From Combretum micranthum (taxonomy: Eukaryota > Streptophyta > Magnoliopsida > Myrtales > Combretaceae): a stretch of 64,000 bases of DNA. Position numbers and translations under genes: made by a program. This document shows positions 46,227 to 59,197 of the stretch, piece by piece. The notes beneath the pieces are model-generated. The model did not search any database and was not told the DNA's origin. It saw only the letters and a list, made by a program, of their open reading frames with translations. The stretch spans positions 186,001-250,000 of the forward strand of contig JAMXBD010001453.1 of NCBI GenBank assembly GCA_024138025.1, given 5' to 3'. Position 1 is the first letter of the stretch. Each line of letters starts with the position of its first letter.

Positions 46227-49200
46227 TGTAAACCCCCAAAGTTTTGTGACCAATTAAGTTTAAACCCTAATTAGAAGTTCAATCGAAAATCCTAAAGTCA
46301 ACAGAACCCTAGTCAAACGTAACTGTTCAAGTCCGACAATCCCATATTCGTAACCCTAAGAAAGTAAGTAAAAGATTAGTATGTAGAATAGTTCGTAATA
46401 ATATGAGAAAGCTTAAAAATATCATATTAGTTAATCGTGATTCGTTTTGAGCCAAATCAGATACAGTTTTCAAAAAGCGTGTCCCGAGGCTCAGAATAAT
46501 AAAAATATTCTGGATATACCATTAGACTCATAAAAATATAAGGTTTTCAAAAATATCAGTTTCCTAATTTTTTGGTAACTAAAAATATCAGATATCGTAA
46601 TTATATGCGTATTTTCTTACTACTGGTACTTTAATTGTCATGTCTACTTTACATTACACTATTTATTACTATTCTATACTATTATCTATCTCTACTTTTT
46701 CTTACAATCATACCTTTATTTTCTTATCATTTTCATTTCCAATACAACTTCATATATTTCATATCTTACTTTTCATTAGTAAAAATACAAAAAATAAATT
46801 TCTCTCCCTTTATCTCTCACATGTAGCGCCGGCCACGCCTCCCTCTCCCCTCATTTTGTTTTATTTTTCAATTATTTATTTAACACAAATTTTCCTCCAC
46901 TTTTTCCTATATATACCACCTCTTCCTTCTATTCCTTCACACCTTCCATACACTAAAATTACTCTCTCAAAACCTCTCCATAAACTCTCTCAAGTTTTCT
47001 CTAGTTTCTACTTCTTCTATAGGTAATAATTTTAGCTTTCTATATGTTTATTTACTTAATATGAGTTTAGTGTGTGTTTTCTAAACCATGAAGGTTAAGA
47101 AAGCAACAATATATTCATACTTTGTTTATGTTCATGAATTTATTTACCTTTATGTTGTTTTCATATATATATATATAAATATATCTAACTAAATATCTAT
47201 GTAGTTATATATATATATATATATCTTTAGAGCATATAAGCTCATTTGTTTTGTAATTTATTTACTTTCTTGTAATTTATATATTTATCAGCAATTTATT
47301 TACTTTTAAGTTGTTTTAAGACTAGTGTTTCTAGTCTTAGACTTATCCTCATCAAGTCAAAACAATTTTCTTTTTCTATTGGGACTAGTTTATTCTTAGT
47401 CCTGGGATACCTTGATGAAGCTAAGATTCCAATACTTGACATATTTCTTTACTAGCTTATTCTTCAATTTTTATGTCTTTCTTATTTTTCCATAACTTTA
47501 TGATTTCATATTCATGAACATGCATGAACATATTGATTTTTGTCTCAACAAGATAAAGGAGGAAAAGCTTCTTAAAATAGAAGTTCTTCTCTAAAAATAA
47601 ATATTGTTATGAAGGAAATAATTTTTCATAAAAACTTAGAAATTTATCTTAACAAACTTTTTTTAGAAATCTAGAGGAGTTAATTATAAATTTCAAGAAC
47701 ATAGGAATTTTTAAACAATACATACATACACTTTACAAAATCATAAAATGGAAAGAAATTCATGATTAAACAAAAGTTTACTAAACTTCACTTTTCATCA
47801 ATACTAGTTTGACAAACAGTAATAAATTTCTTTTCATAAAAGTAGAATTATCTTAAAAAATAAGGAAATTATTTCTATAAATATAGAATTATTACTACTT
47901 TCAAAAAGTATTAGAAACTAATCTTAGAAAATAAAAATCATTCTTGAGAAATTTAAAAAGACTAAGGAAAAGAAAAATACTCATTTAAAATAACTTGAGA
48001 TATTTTCTAGCAAGCTTAGAGGAAATTTTTGAAATTTTCACTTTTCCAAAATCTTTAGAAGACTTTACTTTTGCCAAAAAAATTCATGATTGAAACAACT
48101 TCATTAATTTCATGCATTTGATATGAGTTAATGAATACATATATAAATACATTTTAAAGGTTTTACAAACTATTATAATATCTATCTCTTTGATATGAGT
48201 TTTTGTAAAAAGAAGGAAGCAAGTTTTGTGAAATTCGTGGTGAATCTGATCACCACTATTTCGAAGCTTAAATGACTTAGTTTGATGAAAATAGTTTTAA
48301 AAATAGATAGATCTTTTTGAGTAGGTAGAAAACGGTATATAATATGCAAAATTCTGAGTTAAAATGAGTAAGTTATGACCATTTTAAGTAGGATTTCCTT
48401 CAATATGATTTTACCGCAATTCAAGATAGATTTAGAATCTTCAAAAGTAGAAATTCTATAAAGACTCATTTTGTGTATTCATCTTGTTTAGATGAAGAAG
48501 GAACCGATATCACCTTCCCGGAAGATTACTTCGACTAGAAGCGATCGTCATGTAGTGAGTTAATCCCTTACTAGTTACATTTCCTTATTTGTGCTAGTAA
48601 GTAATAGCACTAGAAAATAAGGAAAAAGACAAATGAACAAATATTGTGTGATTTGAATTCATGATTGATTGAATAAAAGTTAAGAATATCGAAAGAGGAA
48701 TTGATGAATGAATTATGTTTTCTTGCAATGATATGATGAATATTGTTTTGATCACCTTTAACTTGAACTCAACAATAATGGAATGACCTTATATTGAAAA
48801 CGATTAATGCATATCATATTTTTGAGTCACAATTATTTTTCACTATTATTCTTCGTGTGGGGAAACGATGAGTTGTAGTGGTGGCTAGTAGGAGTCGGAA
48901 AGTCTATATAGGCAAGTAGGTGCCGGAAAGTCTACAAGGCAAGTAGGAGCTGGTAAGTTTGCAATTATTGATGGTCATATGGGCCAGTAACCACCCAACC
49001 CCCGACATGGAGGGTGTAAAATACATGTTACACATGGTTTTCGGTTAATCGTGTGTATTTTGTTTGCTCATGTGATTGATGCATCTCATATGATTGTCTA
49101 AATACTTGTGTGTTTTATGGCAATATTGTGTAGATGGGAGTTATCTTACTAAGCTAGTTTTGCTTATACCCTTATAGTTTTTTGTTACAGTATGATTACT

Positions 49201-49610
49201 TGTGGCTAGCACCAAGGAGCCCCTTTTGTTAGGTATGAGCCAAAGCTATTAGGAGTTTTTGGGAGAAGTTTATATGTATTTATTTTTGAATGTAGACTTC
49301 TAAGAAAAATCTCTATAGCAAACTTATGTTTTGATGATGGCTTAGTTGAACAAGACTATTAGAATGGAGGAATGCCCCTAAGAAGTTGTAAGAGACTTTT
49401 ATTCTAATGAATATTACATGTTTATCTATATAAGTTCTTGCATGCTTTTATTATCTGCTTAAACGTAATACCCCTGTGAGTCTTCTACTATCTTGGAAGC
49501 ACGCCTTGCACGTGATATTGAAGCTCCTGTGTAACTAAGATTGTCATTCATTAGCTTTAATATTATGTGCGGCGGACTGCCACATTTAGGGTACCCTTCG
49601 GGGCGTGACA
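46227..49610 (+). mobile_element. solo LTR s3 (3384 bp), Ty3/gypsy, TSD ATACT
   Basis: TGTAAACCCCCAAAG start, TTCGGGGCGTGACA end, ATACT on both sides (46222-46226 and 49611-49615). GCGCCGGCC at about 46826, TATA box 46908-46915, donor-like TCTATAG/GTAATA (47022/47023), stem-loop block 47318-47420, conserved block 48234-48386, tandem units 48882-48959, CTTACTAAGC, acceptor-like TTTGTTACAG ending 49190. Implied intron 2168 bases. No internal region. Confidence 0.93.
48882..48959 (+). repeat. three-unit tandem repeat in s3
   Basis: GGCTAGTAGGAGTCGG, GGCAAGTAGGTGCCGG and GGCAAGTAGGAGCTGG start units of 28-29 bases with AAAGTCTA linkers. The core matches the reverse complement of the units at 22284-22373. 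Confidence 0.85.
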
Positions 49611-50462
49611 ATACTCGTCTTTGATATAAATTAAATGGACATGCATCGCATCCGTCGAGTCACATGCTAAAGGCTGTTACTCCTAGTGAAGAATCAGGAG
49701 GATCCAAGGCTAAGAGGGCCCACGATCATGCTCATTCTAAGGGAATTAAGGCATACTGATCAATCGCTATGAGTAGAGTGCTCCGGGACTAGTAGTAGAA
49801 GATCGCGTAGACTTTCAACTACCATTTCTGTAACCCTTGATATGGAGGGTATAAATTCATTTTGTATATGGTTTCCAGATATCTATATATAATTATTTGT
49901 CTCATGTGGTTATTGCATAACATACATAACATATGCATGAAAATTAATAAACTTGTTTTGAAATATGGTATGAATAAAGGGAATATCTTACTATGCACAT
50001 TATAAGCTTATATCCCCATAGATTTTTGTTGAAACAAGTATGCTTGAGACATATTTGAGGACAGGACAGGACATTAAAGAAATCATCGGTAGATTTTGAG
50101 CTTTTATGGAAGAAGTAGGATCATAGAAGGAATTTACATCCTTGAATATCTCTTTAATATATGATATGTTTGTATTTTGGAGATTACTCGGAAATATATT
50201 TATGTAAACTTGAAGACATTAAAGGGGGTATGCCTTTAAGAATTGTAATTAACCTTATTTATATTTAATGATATGTATTTCCCTTGCCTTGTTACTTTAA
50301 TTGCTATCAATATAAATTGTGCTACTCCGATGCATTCTCTTGATTGTGATGTGTGCCTTGTACATAATATGGAAACCTTGGCATGACTAAGATAATCATT
50401 CCTAGGCTTTAATATTGTGTACGATAGGCTGTCATGGTTAGGGTACGTCTCGAGGCATAACA
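49611..50462 (+). repeat. LTR B, segment 4 (3' end)
   Basis: Resumes with CGTCGAGTCACATG-like sequence matching s2 at about 39565. It includes GATATGGAGGGTATAAAT (about 49842), ends with GTACGTCTCGAGGCATAACA, and is followed by a primer-binding site, so B is the 5' LTR of its element. Confidence 0.75.
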
Positions 50463-50470
50463 CTTTAAGT

Positions 50471-50482
50471 TGGTATCAAAGC
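50471..50482 (+). other. tRNA-iMet-type primer-binding site
   Basis: TGGTATCAAAGC, 8 bases after the end of LTR B. The spacing equals that in the intact element. Confidence 0.75.
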
Positions 50483-51830
50483 AATAAGGTTTTGGGAATT
50501 AGGTGAAAGTATACTACGAGATTATAATGATATAATTTGATCTTAGAAATAAAAAGGTATACATTAGCTGACCTTTAAGTTAGCTTGAGTGCTCCCCTTA
50601 ACGTCCATGACCCATAAGATCCGATTTCTAATGTTTGAAGAATAGAATTCTACCCAGGAGATTATTAGAAATAAGTAGAAAATACTTACACAAGAATTGG
50701 AGAATATTTGGGAAGATACGGACAATGGTTGAAAATACTACATAGAAGGTTCACCTTAGGATGTTGATCCTAAATTTGGAGAAAGTGGTAATAATTGGAG
50801 GATGATCTTAGAAAGGCAATGTGGGAGAAACATAATGGAAACAAGAATTTGAAAAATTGAATTCATAAATTAAACCTATCTTAACAACCATATGATTTAG
50901 TGCATAGTGACCTTACTCGACTCCAAGCTAGAATCAAATAGAAAGAAGATAACGTACTACCCCTTTTTATCAATAAAATAGTAGGTAGATTATACCATTC
51001 AAGTGCCTTCACCAACCCTCTTACTAAAAAAATAATAAAGTGTTTTGCTACACCCTTTTCTCTAAAATTAAGAAACATGTGCATAAAACATGATCAATAT
51101 AAAAAGATACTAATGCAATTGTTCTGCTTTGTTTCTAGGAGACTACTCTAGGAGATCATGCCACGGTCAGACATCCCTTCCAAGAAACCACAGGAACAAG
51201 AAGCATTCCCACCATAAGATTGAACCAAAGAAGTTCTAACCGCTTTGATGTGCCTATAAGATATGATTGGAACATACATATGACAAGCATCTATCATACT
51301 TGTGCCTATTCTAGTCATGAAGCCCCAATCGGAGGCGATACAAAGAGCCTAAACTGTCTCTCTACTGTGGTTGGTTCAAATCCTAGAGCCAAAAGACTCA
51401 AGACAACTTATCTATCCACCAAGAAAGAGACTCTTAGAAGGCCTGAGATCCGATGCTGGAAATGTAAGGGGACACACTAACCAAAACAATGCCATAACTA
51501 CAACACAAATGTTACTTCTATAGAGATCTCAAACACAAGATTTCAGATTGTCCAAAGAAGAAGACCTCCACTTGCTACAACTGCAAACAATCGGGACACT
51601 TTGTCAATGGATGCCCCAAAAGACAAAATTATCAGCCGAGTTATCACAACCATCAGGAGAAGGCTAACTTCCTAAAGGAGGCAATAAGGAAGGGAAACTA
51701 TTAGAAGCCTCTACATCTATACATCGTAACTTGGAAAGACAATGGTTAACAAGAGATGCCAATATTGAAGTAGAGAATCACCAAGACCAACTCGTCAAAG
51801 TTTTAAGAAATCTAGAATGCTTAAAAGTTA
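50483..51830 (+). pseudogene. leader and gag remnant of element B
   Basis: Decayed internal region after LTR B. A gag-like stretch from about 50630 carries many stops. The frame 51220-51480 ends with CWKCKGTH, the first zinc knuckle. A second (CYFYRDLKHKISDC, with its second Cys changed to Tyr) and an intact third (CYNCKQSGHFVNGC, 51576-51617) follow in other frames. The order and sequence match the three knuckles of the intact element. No protease or polymerase follows: the element is cut off near 51830 by the next LTR piece. Gag would bind element RNA; this copy cannot be translated as a whole. Confidence 0.8.
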
Positions 51831-54723
51831 TTTAAATGCTATTTAGTTAGTAATTGGATATATATAACATAAAATTTTAATCATGCTTTTGCATCATTTC
51901 TTTGAACTTTTGTAAATGGAAAATTTAGGCCTTCCTTCTCTTTCATGTATTTACTTTAATGATATGAATTTCCTACATTTAAATCTTTTCCAAAAATACC
52001 AGAAATTTATTTGTAAACTGTCTACCATAAGTTTTAAAGCATGGACGTACTATCCTTTCTCTTAATAGAGCTTTTTTCATTAAATGCTAAAATTACAACT
52101 CCTAGTTATACCATATTTATTTTCTTTTACGAAAAAGAAAGGTAATCAGAGATTTGAAAGTTTACAACAATTAAACATTGTTGTTTATAGAAAATAAACA
52201 TGATATTTTCAAAATCTAATTTTCTAAAATACTCTCTTTTACCGACACAAAATTTTTTTCTTCCAAACCTTTTTATTTTTAACTTAAAAAACCTCAAGAT
52301 CGTATTTACAAGTTACATAACCAGTGTTTTGGAAAGAAGAAAGTGAAATAATCTCAAAAAGCATGACAAGTATGTTTGTTTGCCTTGTTTTCAAAAATTG
52401 CATAAAAATGTCTTTCTTGGATACACTAGTGCATGTGCACATTTCATCGTTCATGTGTGAAACATCGTTTTTAGCAGATATCATGTTTTAGAAAATTGAA
52501 AAATGAACTTTGTTTGCAAAGAGATGTTAAAAATGGATAAAAGCTTGCTTGTTGAGTTTGTTTAGGCTTTAAGCGAATAATGTTTGTTTTATGTATATAA
52601 ATAAAAGTTATATGAGCTTGTTTGAGCAAGAATAATAAAACATGCAATAAAATAGAGTAGATAAACCCTCTAAGCTCTTGTGATAGATCTAGAGATAGGT
52701 ATAAGAAGATAAGTCTCATGTTGGATCAGTAGGCATAAGGAGTTGTTGTGTTAGGATGCCTTTATGCGTATTTTGATACCAGGATCTATTCTGGAAGAGT
52801 TTATAGTGGAATGGAGTTATTCTAGAGGTTGTTCTCTTTATCGTTGGTGTCATGGCCTAGTTTTCCCTTCAAGATGGATTAGAGGTAGACTTAGTGTAAG
52901 TGTTGATGGGTAAGTTTTGATGCATAGTATCTATCGTGGCTTAAAGTCGAGCCTTCAACATGCCTATGATAGACACTGAAGGTTTTGCACCTAAATATAA
53001 GTTTAAGTGTTAGAGCATAGTGCCCATTATAGCCTATGGTCAAGCCCTTGATGTACCTTGCGATAGACATTGAGGCTTGTCGCAGCCACAATAAAATGAA
53101 GTGCATGGAGCATAGCTTAAGTCGCTGCCTAATGTCAAGCTCTTAACATGCCCATGACACAAGTTGTGAGCTTTTTAGCAGCATGCAAACTCTAGTTTGT
53201 TAAGACATGACATGATTTTCTTATAACAATTTACCTTGCAACCCTTTCCTAAGCAAGCTTCGACCTAACCTGTGTTGTTAGCTTTTAGAACTGCTTAAGT
53301 TAAGAGGTTTATAGCATGTTTGCTTTGGTGCGAAGCTATTTTTAGGTAGCGATGTGATCCTTAACCCAGCTTAAGTAGTAAGTGATGATGAAGAACATAA
53401 GTTAGGAATTTTTTATCAGAATTTTGAATGCTTAAGTTCTAATAAGAGTCATATCTTCTCTATATGTGTTTAGTGATGTATGCTTGTTGTTCTATAGGAG
53501 CTTTCAATCAAGACTAAGAGTTTCCAGTAGACTACTATAATCTCTAAGTAGGATGCATAGGAGAGTGACTTGAATCTTATCATGATGTTGTACTTGTAAT
53601 GTAGTTGCACTTGTCTATATATGAACATAACTGATTATGTATGGGGATAGGAATAATGTATCTTGTATGGTGCTTCGATGTGTGATAAGATTTAATATCA
53701 TTTCCTATTGCTGATGTGTAATGAGTATTGATGATTATCTAAACATTGCTTAGTCATCAATAATATGACTTATGTCTTATCTAACCCTTAATTCAAAATG
53801 GACATGCATTGCATGATAGCATGCTGCTTTTGCATTGTACCCATGTTATGTGTTGATATTTCGATTTTGTGGTAATGCTTTGTCACCTTGGGAGAGTCTG
53901 GGTGGGGTTATCATAAGGTTATTAGCCATACGAGAACTATGTAGGCATCGAAAGGCATTGCCCAAGTTAGAGTTGGCTTTAGGGTATTAACACTTGGGGA
54001 GATTCTGATGCAAGTAAGTGAAGTTGAGGTTATGCTATATAGGTATATAAGTATGTATACATATATACTCAGTAAATTTTGGAAAAGCTTCTCTTTCCTT
54101 AGTTCTCAACATCTCTTGGGCATCGACTACTTGAGTTGGTTTCTTCAACCCTTAAGGGAGCACATAAATCGCCATTGGCTTGGATTTTGGTCATTTGAAC
54201 TATGCATTGCATATGGTTAGGTGTAACATTACATACGATTGTAATTAAAACTTGTTTAGCATTTGTTTAAAGTATGGTTTGATGTTATCTCATTGAGCTA
54301 TGGTGTGCTCACTCTCCTACAGACTTTATGTGCTTTTAGGGATCTCTACAGTGGATCCAAGCATAAGGTGAGGAGAAGTAGAAGGCTTTGAGGGGAAATC
54401 CTAGGCTCGAGTGAGAGTTAGAGATAGTTCCTTTTGTATAGAATACCTTATGTTTGTTTCTTGTAAGTTTTTAACGCTTTTTTGGGAGCTGATGCTAAGT
54501 TGTATGTAAGGAATCTTGTTATAAAGAACTTATATGTACGCAAAATTTCTCATCTTAAAAACCTCATGATCTTGTTTTAAATGTCTACGCCATGGAGTAT
54601 CCTAATAGTATGATGCCCACAAGTGTTATTGAAAAGCCTTGATTAGCTTATTTATATTTCATGATTTTTCAAGTTGTTGCAAGTGGCATCAATACTACTA
54701 TGTTTCCCTATAGGGGTATGACA
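51830..54723 (+). repeat. old LTR G (group III), start unclear
   Basis: Ends TATAGGGGTATGACA, followed by GTTATCACAGCC (resembling a primer-binding site). Contains the GTCGAG-type 93-95 bp array (52930-53162) and, at 54283-54322, CTCATTGAGCT, pyrimidines and TCCTACAG, the acceptor-like element. The start is inferred from length and from where the gag remnant stops. Strongly decayed; no gene seen. Confidence 0.55.
52930..53162 (+). repeat. three-unit tandem repeat, period 93-95 bp, palindromic core
   Basis: Cores GTCGAGCCTTCAAC (52946), GTCAAGCCCTTGAT (53039) and GTCAAGCTCTTAAC (53134), each followed by ATGCC or ATGTACC. The second keeps TCAAG-CC-CTTGA as a stem with a base change on both sides relative to the first element's GTCGAG-CC-CTCGAC. 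Confidence 0.75.
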
Positions 54724-55873
54724 TCATGTGTTATCACAGCCTTAAACAATCCATTGTCGTGAGTCCTATCATGAGTTTTAGGGACTTAAGGTTGCATTTG
54801 AGGTATCCTGAGCCGACTTCGAACTGCATTTAAGGTATCCAAATTATTAAGAAAACTATTTTGGATATCCCATCTTAAGATTGCATTTAAGATATCCTAA
54901 GTGGAGCTGTTTTTAAGCTACCTAGAACTTATGAGACTAGAGAAGTTTGTTAGATGACCTAGACACTGACGGAACTACTAATTCTCTAACCCAAGGTCAA
55001 GTAAAGTTATACCCTAGACTTTACGTTGGTTACAGGAAGACCGCACACGATATTTGCATTACATACACTTGTTCACGTATAACATATGATTGATACCTTG
55101 TTGTGCTTGAGATAGTAATGAGAATATTGCACTCACATCATCACTAAGCCATGGTTTTGTTCACTCCCTAATAAATTGTTGAGAAAGTAAAATCATATGA
55201 ACATGATGGGATAAGGGTTTGTGTGAATGAGAGTCATATAATTCCAAGGCAGTTATTGCGAACGCTTAGAGTGCTAAGTAGGTGGAAATTATTATGAATA
55301 AGATTTCTTTTGTTTGAATTAGCATAAGGTACTTGTTTTACTACTTTATAGGGAATACCGACTCTCTGCAGTTCTACTAAACTATCAAAACTCAGGATTT
55401 CAGAGTTATTTTCTTATTAAGAAAATGTGTATGTTATATTATGATTTACTAAAATATTTAAAATAATTAAATATTTAGGTAGTCTTATGATCTTTGTTCA
55501 TCCGGATAGGACTTATGCTTTTGGGAAGCTTTTAGTGGAATTCTATTTGAAGACTTTAAATTAGATTTCCTTTAAAATTTTCCAATTATAGTTATCTGTT
55601 TAAGTAAGACTACGCTATTTTGGGGATTTATCGAGATAATGCTCATATAATATTGCAAGACTATCGACCTTTAAGTTATAAATATGATGTTTAAGTATTT
55701 TCTTGATTACTATAATTTTACTATCTTAAACAACATATCCTATGGTGTCTCTTATTGTTGTGAAAGTACGCCTTGCATATGGTGTCTAAGCTTTTGCATG
55801 ACTAAAGAATGTTATTCCTAATCTTTAATATGTATGTGACAGATTGTTATGTTTATGGTGCATATGCATGTGA
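54724..55873 (+). repeat. LTR 3' fragment (G2)
   Basis: After a short stretch there are three units with TTGCATTTGAGGTATCC, CTGCATTTAAGGTATCC and TTGCATTTAAGATATCC (54790-54900). Then come the conserved LTR order CACTCACATCATCACTAAGC and CACTCCCTAATAA (about 55131-55175) and a decayed U5 end at about 55840-55873 (GCATGTGACC). An LTR lacking its promoter half. Confidence 0.5.
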
Positions 55874-57336
55874 CCAATTCTTTTTTTTGGTAACATGCAT
55901 TGACGTCTCTAAATTATTACTAGTCATTTTTTTCCTTGTACAACAAGATTAGATCTCTAAACAATGCTATGGAATGTAAAATTAACTTTCGATAATAATA
56001 CTCCTAATAGGATCTTGCATAAAAATTTCAGAAACAAATGAAAAAAAAAAAAAGCAAAGTTGTCTTTAGTTTGAAATATTGTCAATTTAATAGATGGATT
56101 GTTTTATTTTAAATTAATAATTTATACTATTTTATATGACAATTAATTTATTAAATAATTAGACCATTTATAATTAGTGATAACTATTTACAAATAACCT
56201 AGTTATTATTACTAAATTCATAACACTCTAACTAATTTTAAATTGATCACAATCATATCAATGAATGGCTAGTAGGGTCACAAATGAGTCAACCAAGCTA
56301 AGCCGAGCTGAGTTAAGCTTTGAAGGCTCACACTTGACTCATTTTAAATTTATCAATTTTAAACTTGAGCTGACTTAATATGAAGTTCCAAATTCTTGCT
56401 TAGCTTGGCTAATTTAGATGAAAAAGTTTTACTTCAAACGTGAACTCAATTTGTTTGTAAATTAAACTCGAGCAAAGCCAAGATTTTTACTAAGTCTATA
56501 ATTCTAGTTCGACGTCAACTCATTTAGATCAATGAGTTTTATTTTGAGCTTAAATTCAATTTATTTTCCATTTAATTTTTCAATTTATAAACATAAACAA
56601 TATATAGGAGATAAAAGCATATATACCTTTTTATATAGTAAAAAATAGTTTATTTAATTATATATTTATATATAATATATCATAAAAATTCATGAGCTTA
56701 TTCATTAGTCAACTACCAAGCTTGTTTGCAAATCGGCCTATGAGTTTAAATAAGAGATTGAGCATGTCTTTAGCTCATGAGCCTAATTTAAAACCATTTC
56801 ATCTCATCTATTGCTCAATATGTTGTTAATCTTCCTTCATTTCTAATGGTGTAAACTCTTTACCAACATGGGAGTAGGAATTTAAACCAATTGAAAGAGA
56901 AGCACTTACTGCTTCATCATTTTTGAATGCACAATTTTTTCATTGATGTTCGGCAAAAACTTGTCCAACTATTATAATGATCTTGTACCAAATCAAGAAA
57001 ATAATTAATTAAAATATATCATTAATCTCTGACTTATCTTCCACCATGCCACCATTATCGATGCCATTGCCATCAACCTCCTCTACCACACCATTATCAT
57101 TGTTGCCCTAGTCATCTACATCTATTGGAGAAGAAGATGGGACTCACAATTTATCCATATCAACGATCTCAAATAAATGAAATGCATTATTAAAAAAATG
57201 TTTCTTAAAATTCTAAAATAAATTCCTATTTTATTGCTTATCTAATCTAAAATAAGTAGCAACCGAAGGATAAAAATGAATCAACAAAACAAATAATTAT
57301 TCCTTAAAAACTAGCAAGCTCATAGCAAATATTGAG
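55874..57336. other. AT-rich intergenic DNA
   Basis: No gene supported. Contains an A13 run (about 56040-56053) and the MITE-like element listed separately. Confidence 0.5.
56268..56812. mobile_element. possible MITE with AGCT-type subterminal repeats
   Basis: Both ends are rich in AGCC/GAGCT/GAGTCAA words (CAAGCTAAGCCGAGCTGAG on the left; CTTTAGCTCATGAGCC on the right) around an A+T core of about 200 bases, a pattern seen in old non-autonomous plant DNA transposons. Terminal repeats are weak (TAGTAGGGTCACAAATGAG versus TAGATGAGATGAAATGG) and no target duplication is evident. Confidence 0.35.
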
Positions 57337-57339
57337 GCA

Positions 57340-58250
57340 TAATCTCAACATTACTCTTGATCATTAGTGGAAATTCTATCTTCTTCCTTAGATTCTCAAA
57401 CTTTTCATAAGGTAAAGACTTGGTAAAGACATCAGCTACTTGCTCTTCAAATCTACAATATTTTACCTGAATTTCTCCCTCATTTGTTCTTCCATGAAAA
57501 AATGGAGTTTCCTAAATTGCAATTGCTACTTGATTGTCGACAAAGATCTTTGTGCTTTCTTTCTGCTCCTTATGTAAATCAACCAATAATTTTCTAATCC
57601 AAAGTGCTTGACTAGTAGCCCTTGTAGCAGCAACAAATTTCGCTTCAGCTGATAATTGTGCCAAAATCTCTTGCTTTTTTGAACACTAAGAAAATATTCC
57701 AGATGCTGGAGAAATATAGTATCGAGCTGTACTTTTCATATTATCAGTTGACCTTTCCCAATCATTATAAGAAAATCCATGGAAGCCAACTTAATATTTT
57801 TGTTCATACATGACTCCATGATTAGTAGTTGCATTGATATATCTCAACACTCTTTTAGAAGCTTTGAAATGTTTGTCATTAGCATAATGAAGAAATTTGA
57901 TAAGCATAGAGACAACATGAAGAACGTTGGGTCTTACTGCAATAAGACACATCAAACATCCAATTAGATTGCTATAAAATGACTCATTAACCTTATTTGA
58001 TCCATCATCTTTAATTAATTTTTCTTTATAATTCATGGGAATGGACATAGACTTGCAACTCTCGATACGAAATCTCTTAAGAATTCCCTTAGCATTCTTT
58101 TGCTAACATAAAAAAAAAAGCCTCAAACATGCTACTTAATCTCCATTCTAAGAAAAAATCCCATCTCTCTAACATTTGTCATTTTAAAGCACTTCATTAT
58201 TGCTTGAACATGTATTTGCTCTCATTGATCTTACATTTGTCAAACAACTA
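57340..58250 (-). pseudogene. Ty1/copia pol fragment (reverse transcriptase end and RNase H)
   Basis: On the minus strand the frame 57791-58048 reads NLIGCLMCLIAVRPNVLHVV, SKRVLRYINAT and MYEQKY. These are the Ty1/copia landmarks after the polymerase core (LVGSLLYL-type, RPD-type and RVLRYI). RNase H-like sequence continues below 57790 (WERSTDNMKST, LSAEAKFVAATRA, ALGLENYW) with several stops. Upstream, FKMTNVREMGFFL near 58180 is the segment just before. The Asp in the usual RPD motif is now Asn. No LTR, gag or integrase of this element is visible, so it is an isolated fragment. Confidence 0.88.
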
Positions 58251-59197
58251 CAGATGCATGTTTTTAATAAAAATCAATTTAAGTGTGAAAGCTACCAAGA
58301 AGTGTACTAATTATGCGAGTATAGCATAGCGGGAGTATTTAAGGTTGTAATCTATAGGGAGTGTAAACCCTAAGATTTTATAGTAATTATAAGTAAACCC
58401 TAAGAATCGAAAGTCAAACTGGAACCCTAAAGTCAATCTATTTCTATGTTAAGTCTAGTGAATCTAGATTCAACAATCCTGTGCACAAAACCTAAAAACA
58501 ATAAAAAAGGAGATAACCTAGGAGTATAGTTCGAAATAATGTTATAGCTTAAAAAGACCATACTCACCAAAAATTCGCTCGTTTCGAACCTGAACGAGAT
58601 CAATTTTTGAAAACAGGGTCCTAACACGTGAAACGGTGAAAATATTCCGACAACATATCTTGAAGCAAAATCAGATAAAGAATCATAAAAAATCAGGTTT
58701 ATAATTTTTCGGCTTTTAACAATATCAGATATAGCTCGTTTACTTATATTTTTCTTACTACTACTATTTTATTTGTCTAGTTTACTATTTATTTACAATT
58801 CACTACTATTCATTAATATTTCTCTATCTCTACTTTTTTTTAAACCTATTTCTTACAACCTATAAACCTATTCTTACAATTTTCTTTTCCCATAAAAACT
58901 TTACCTCATATATTACTAAAATTCTCTTACACTATTTTTCTAAAATTAATTTTTAATCACTCTTCGCTCCCTCTCCTCTGTGTGGCTGGTGTTAATCCCT
59001 CTCTTTCTCCTCAATTCTTTTTTTTTTTCAATTTATTTTATTACGTCTAATTTTCACTCTAAAACTCTATAAATACCTCGTCCTTCCTTCATTCTTTACA
59101 CACATTTTCTTACCTTAACAAAACTCTACCAAAATTTCTCTACAACTTTCTCTTCAATAATTTTCCCCCAACAACCTCTTCTTTCCATCTCCATACA

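Noticed and set aside
50462..54723. B and G as the 5' and 3' LTRs of one short element
   Set aside because: G carries the GTCGAG array and B the ACTAGT hairpins, so they are different subfamilies; G is also followed by a sequence resembling a primer-binding site, as expected of a 5' LTR.
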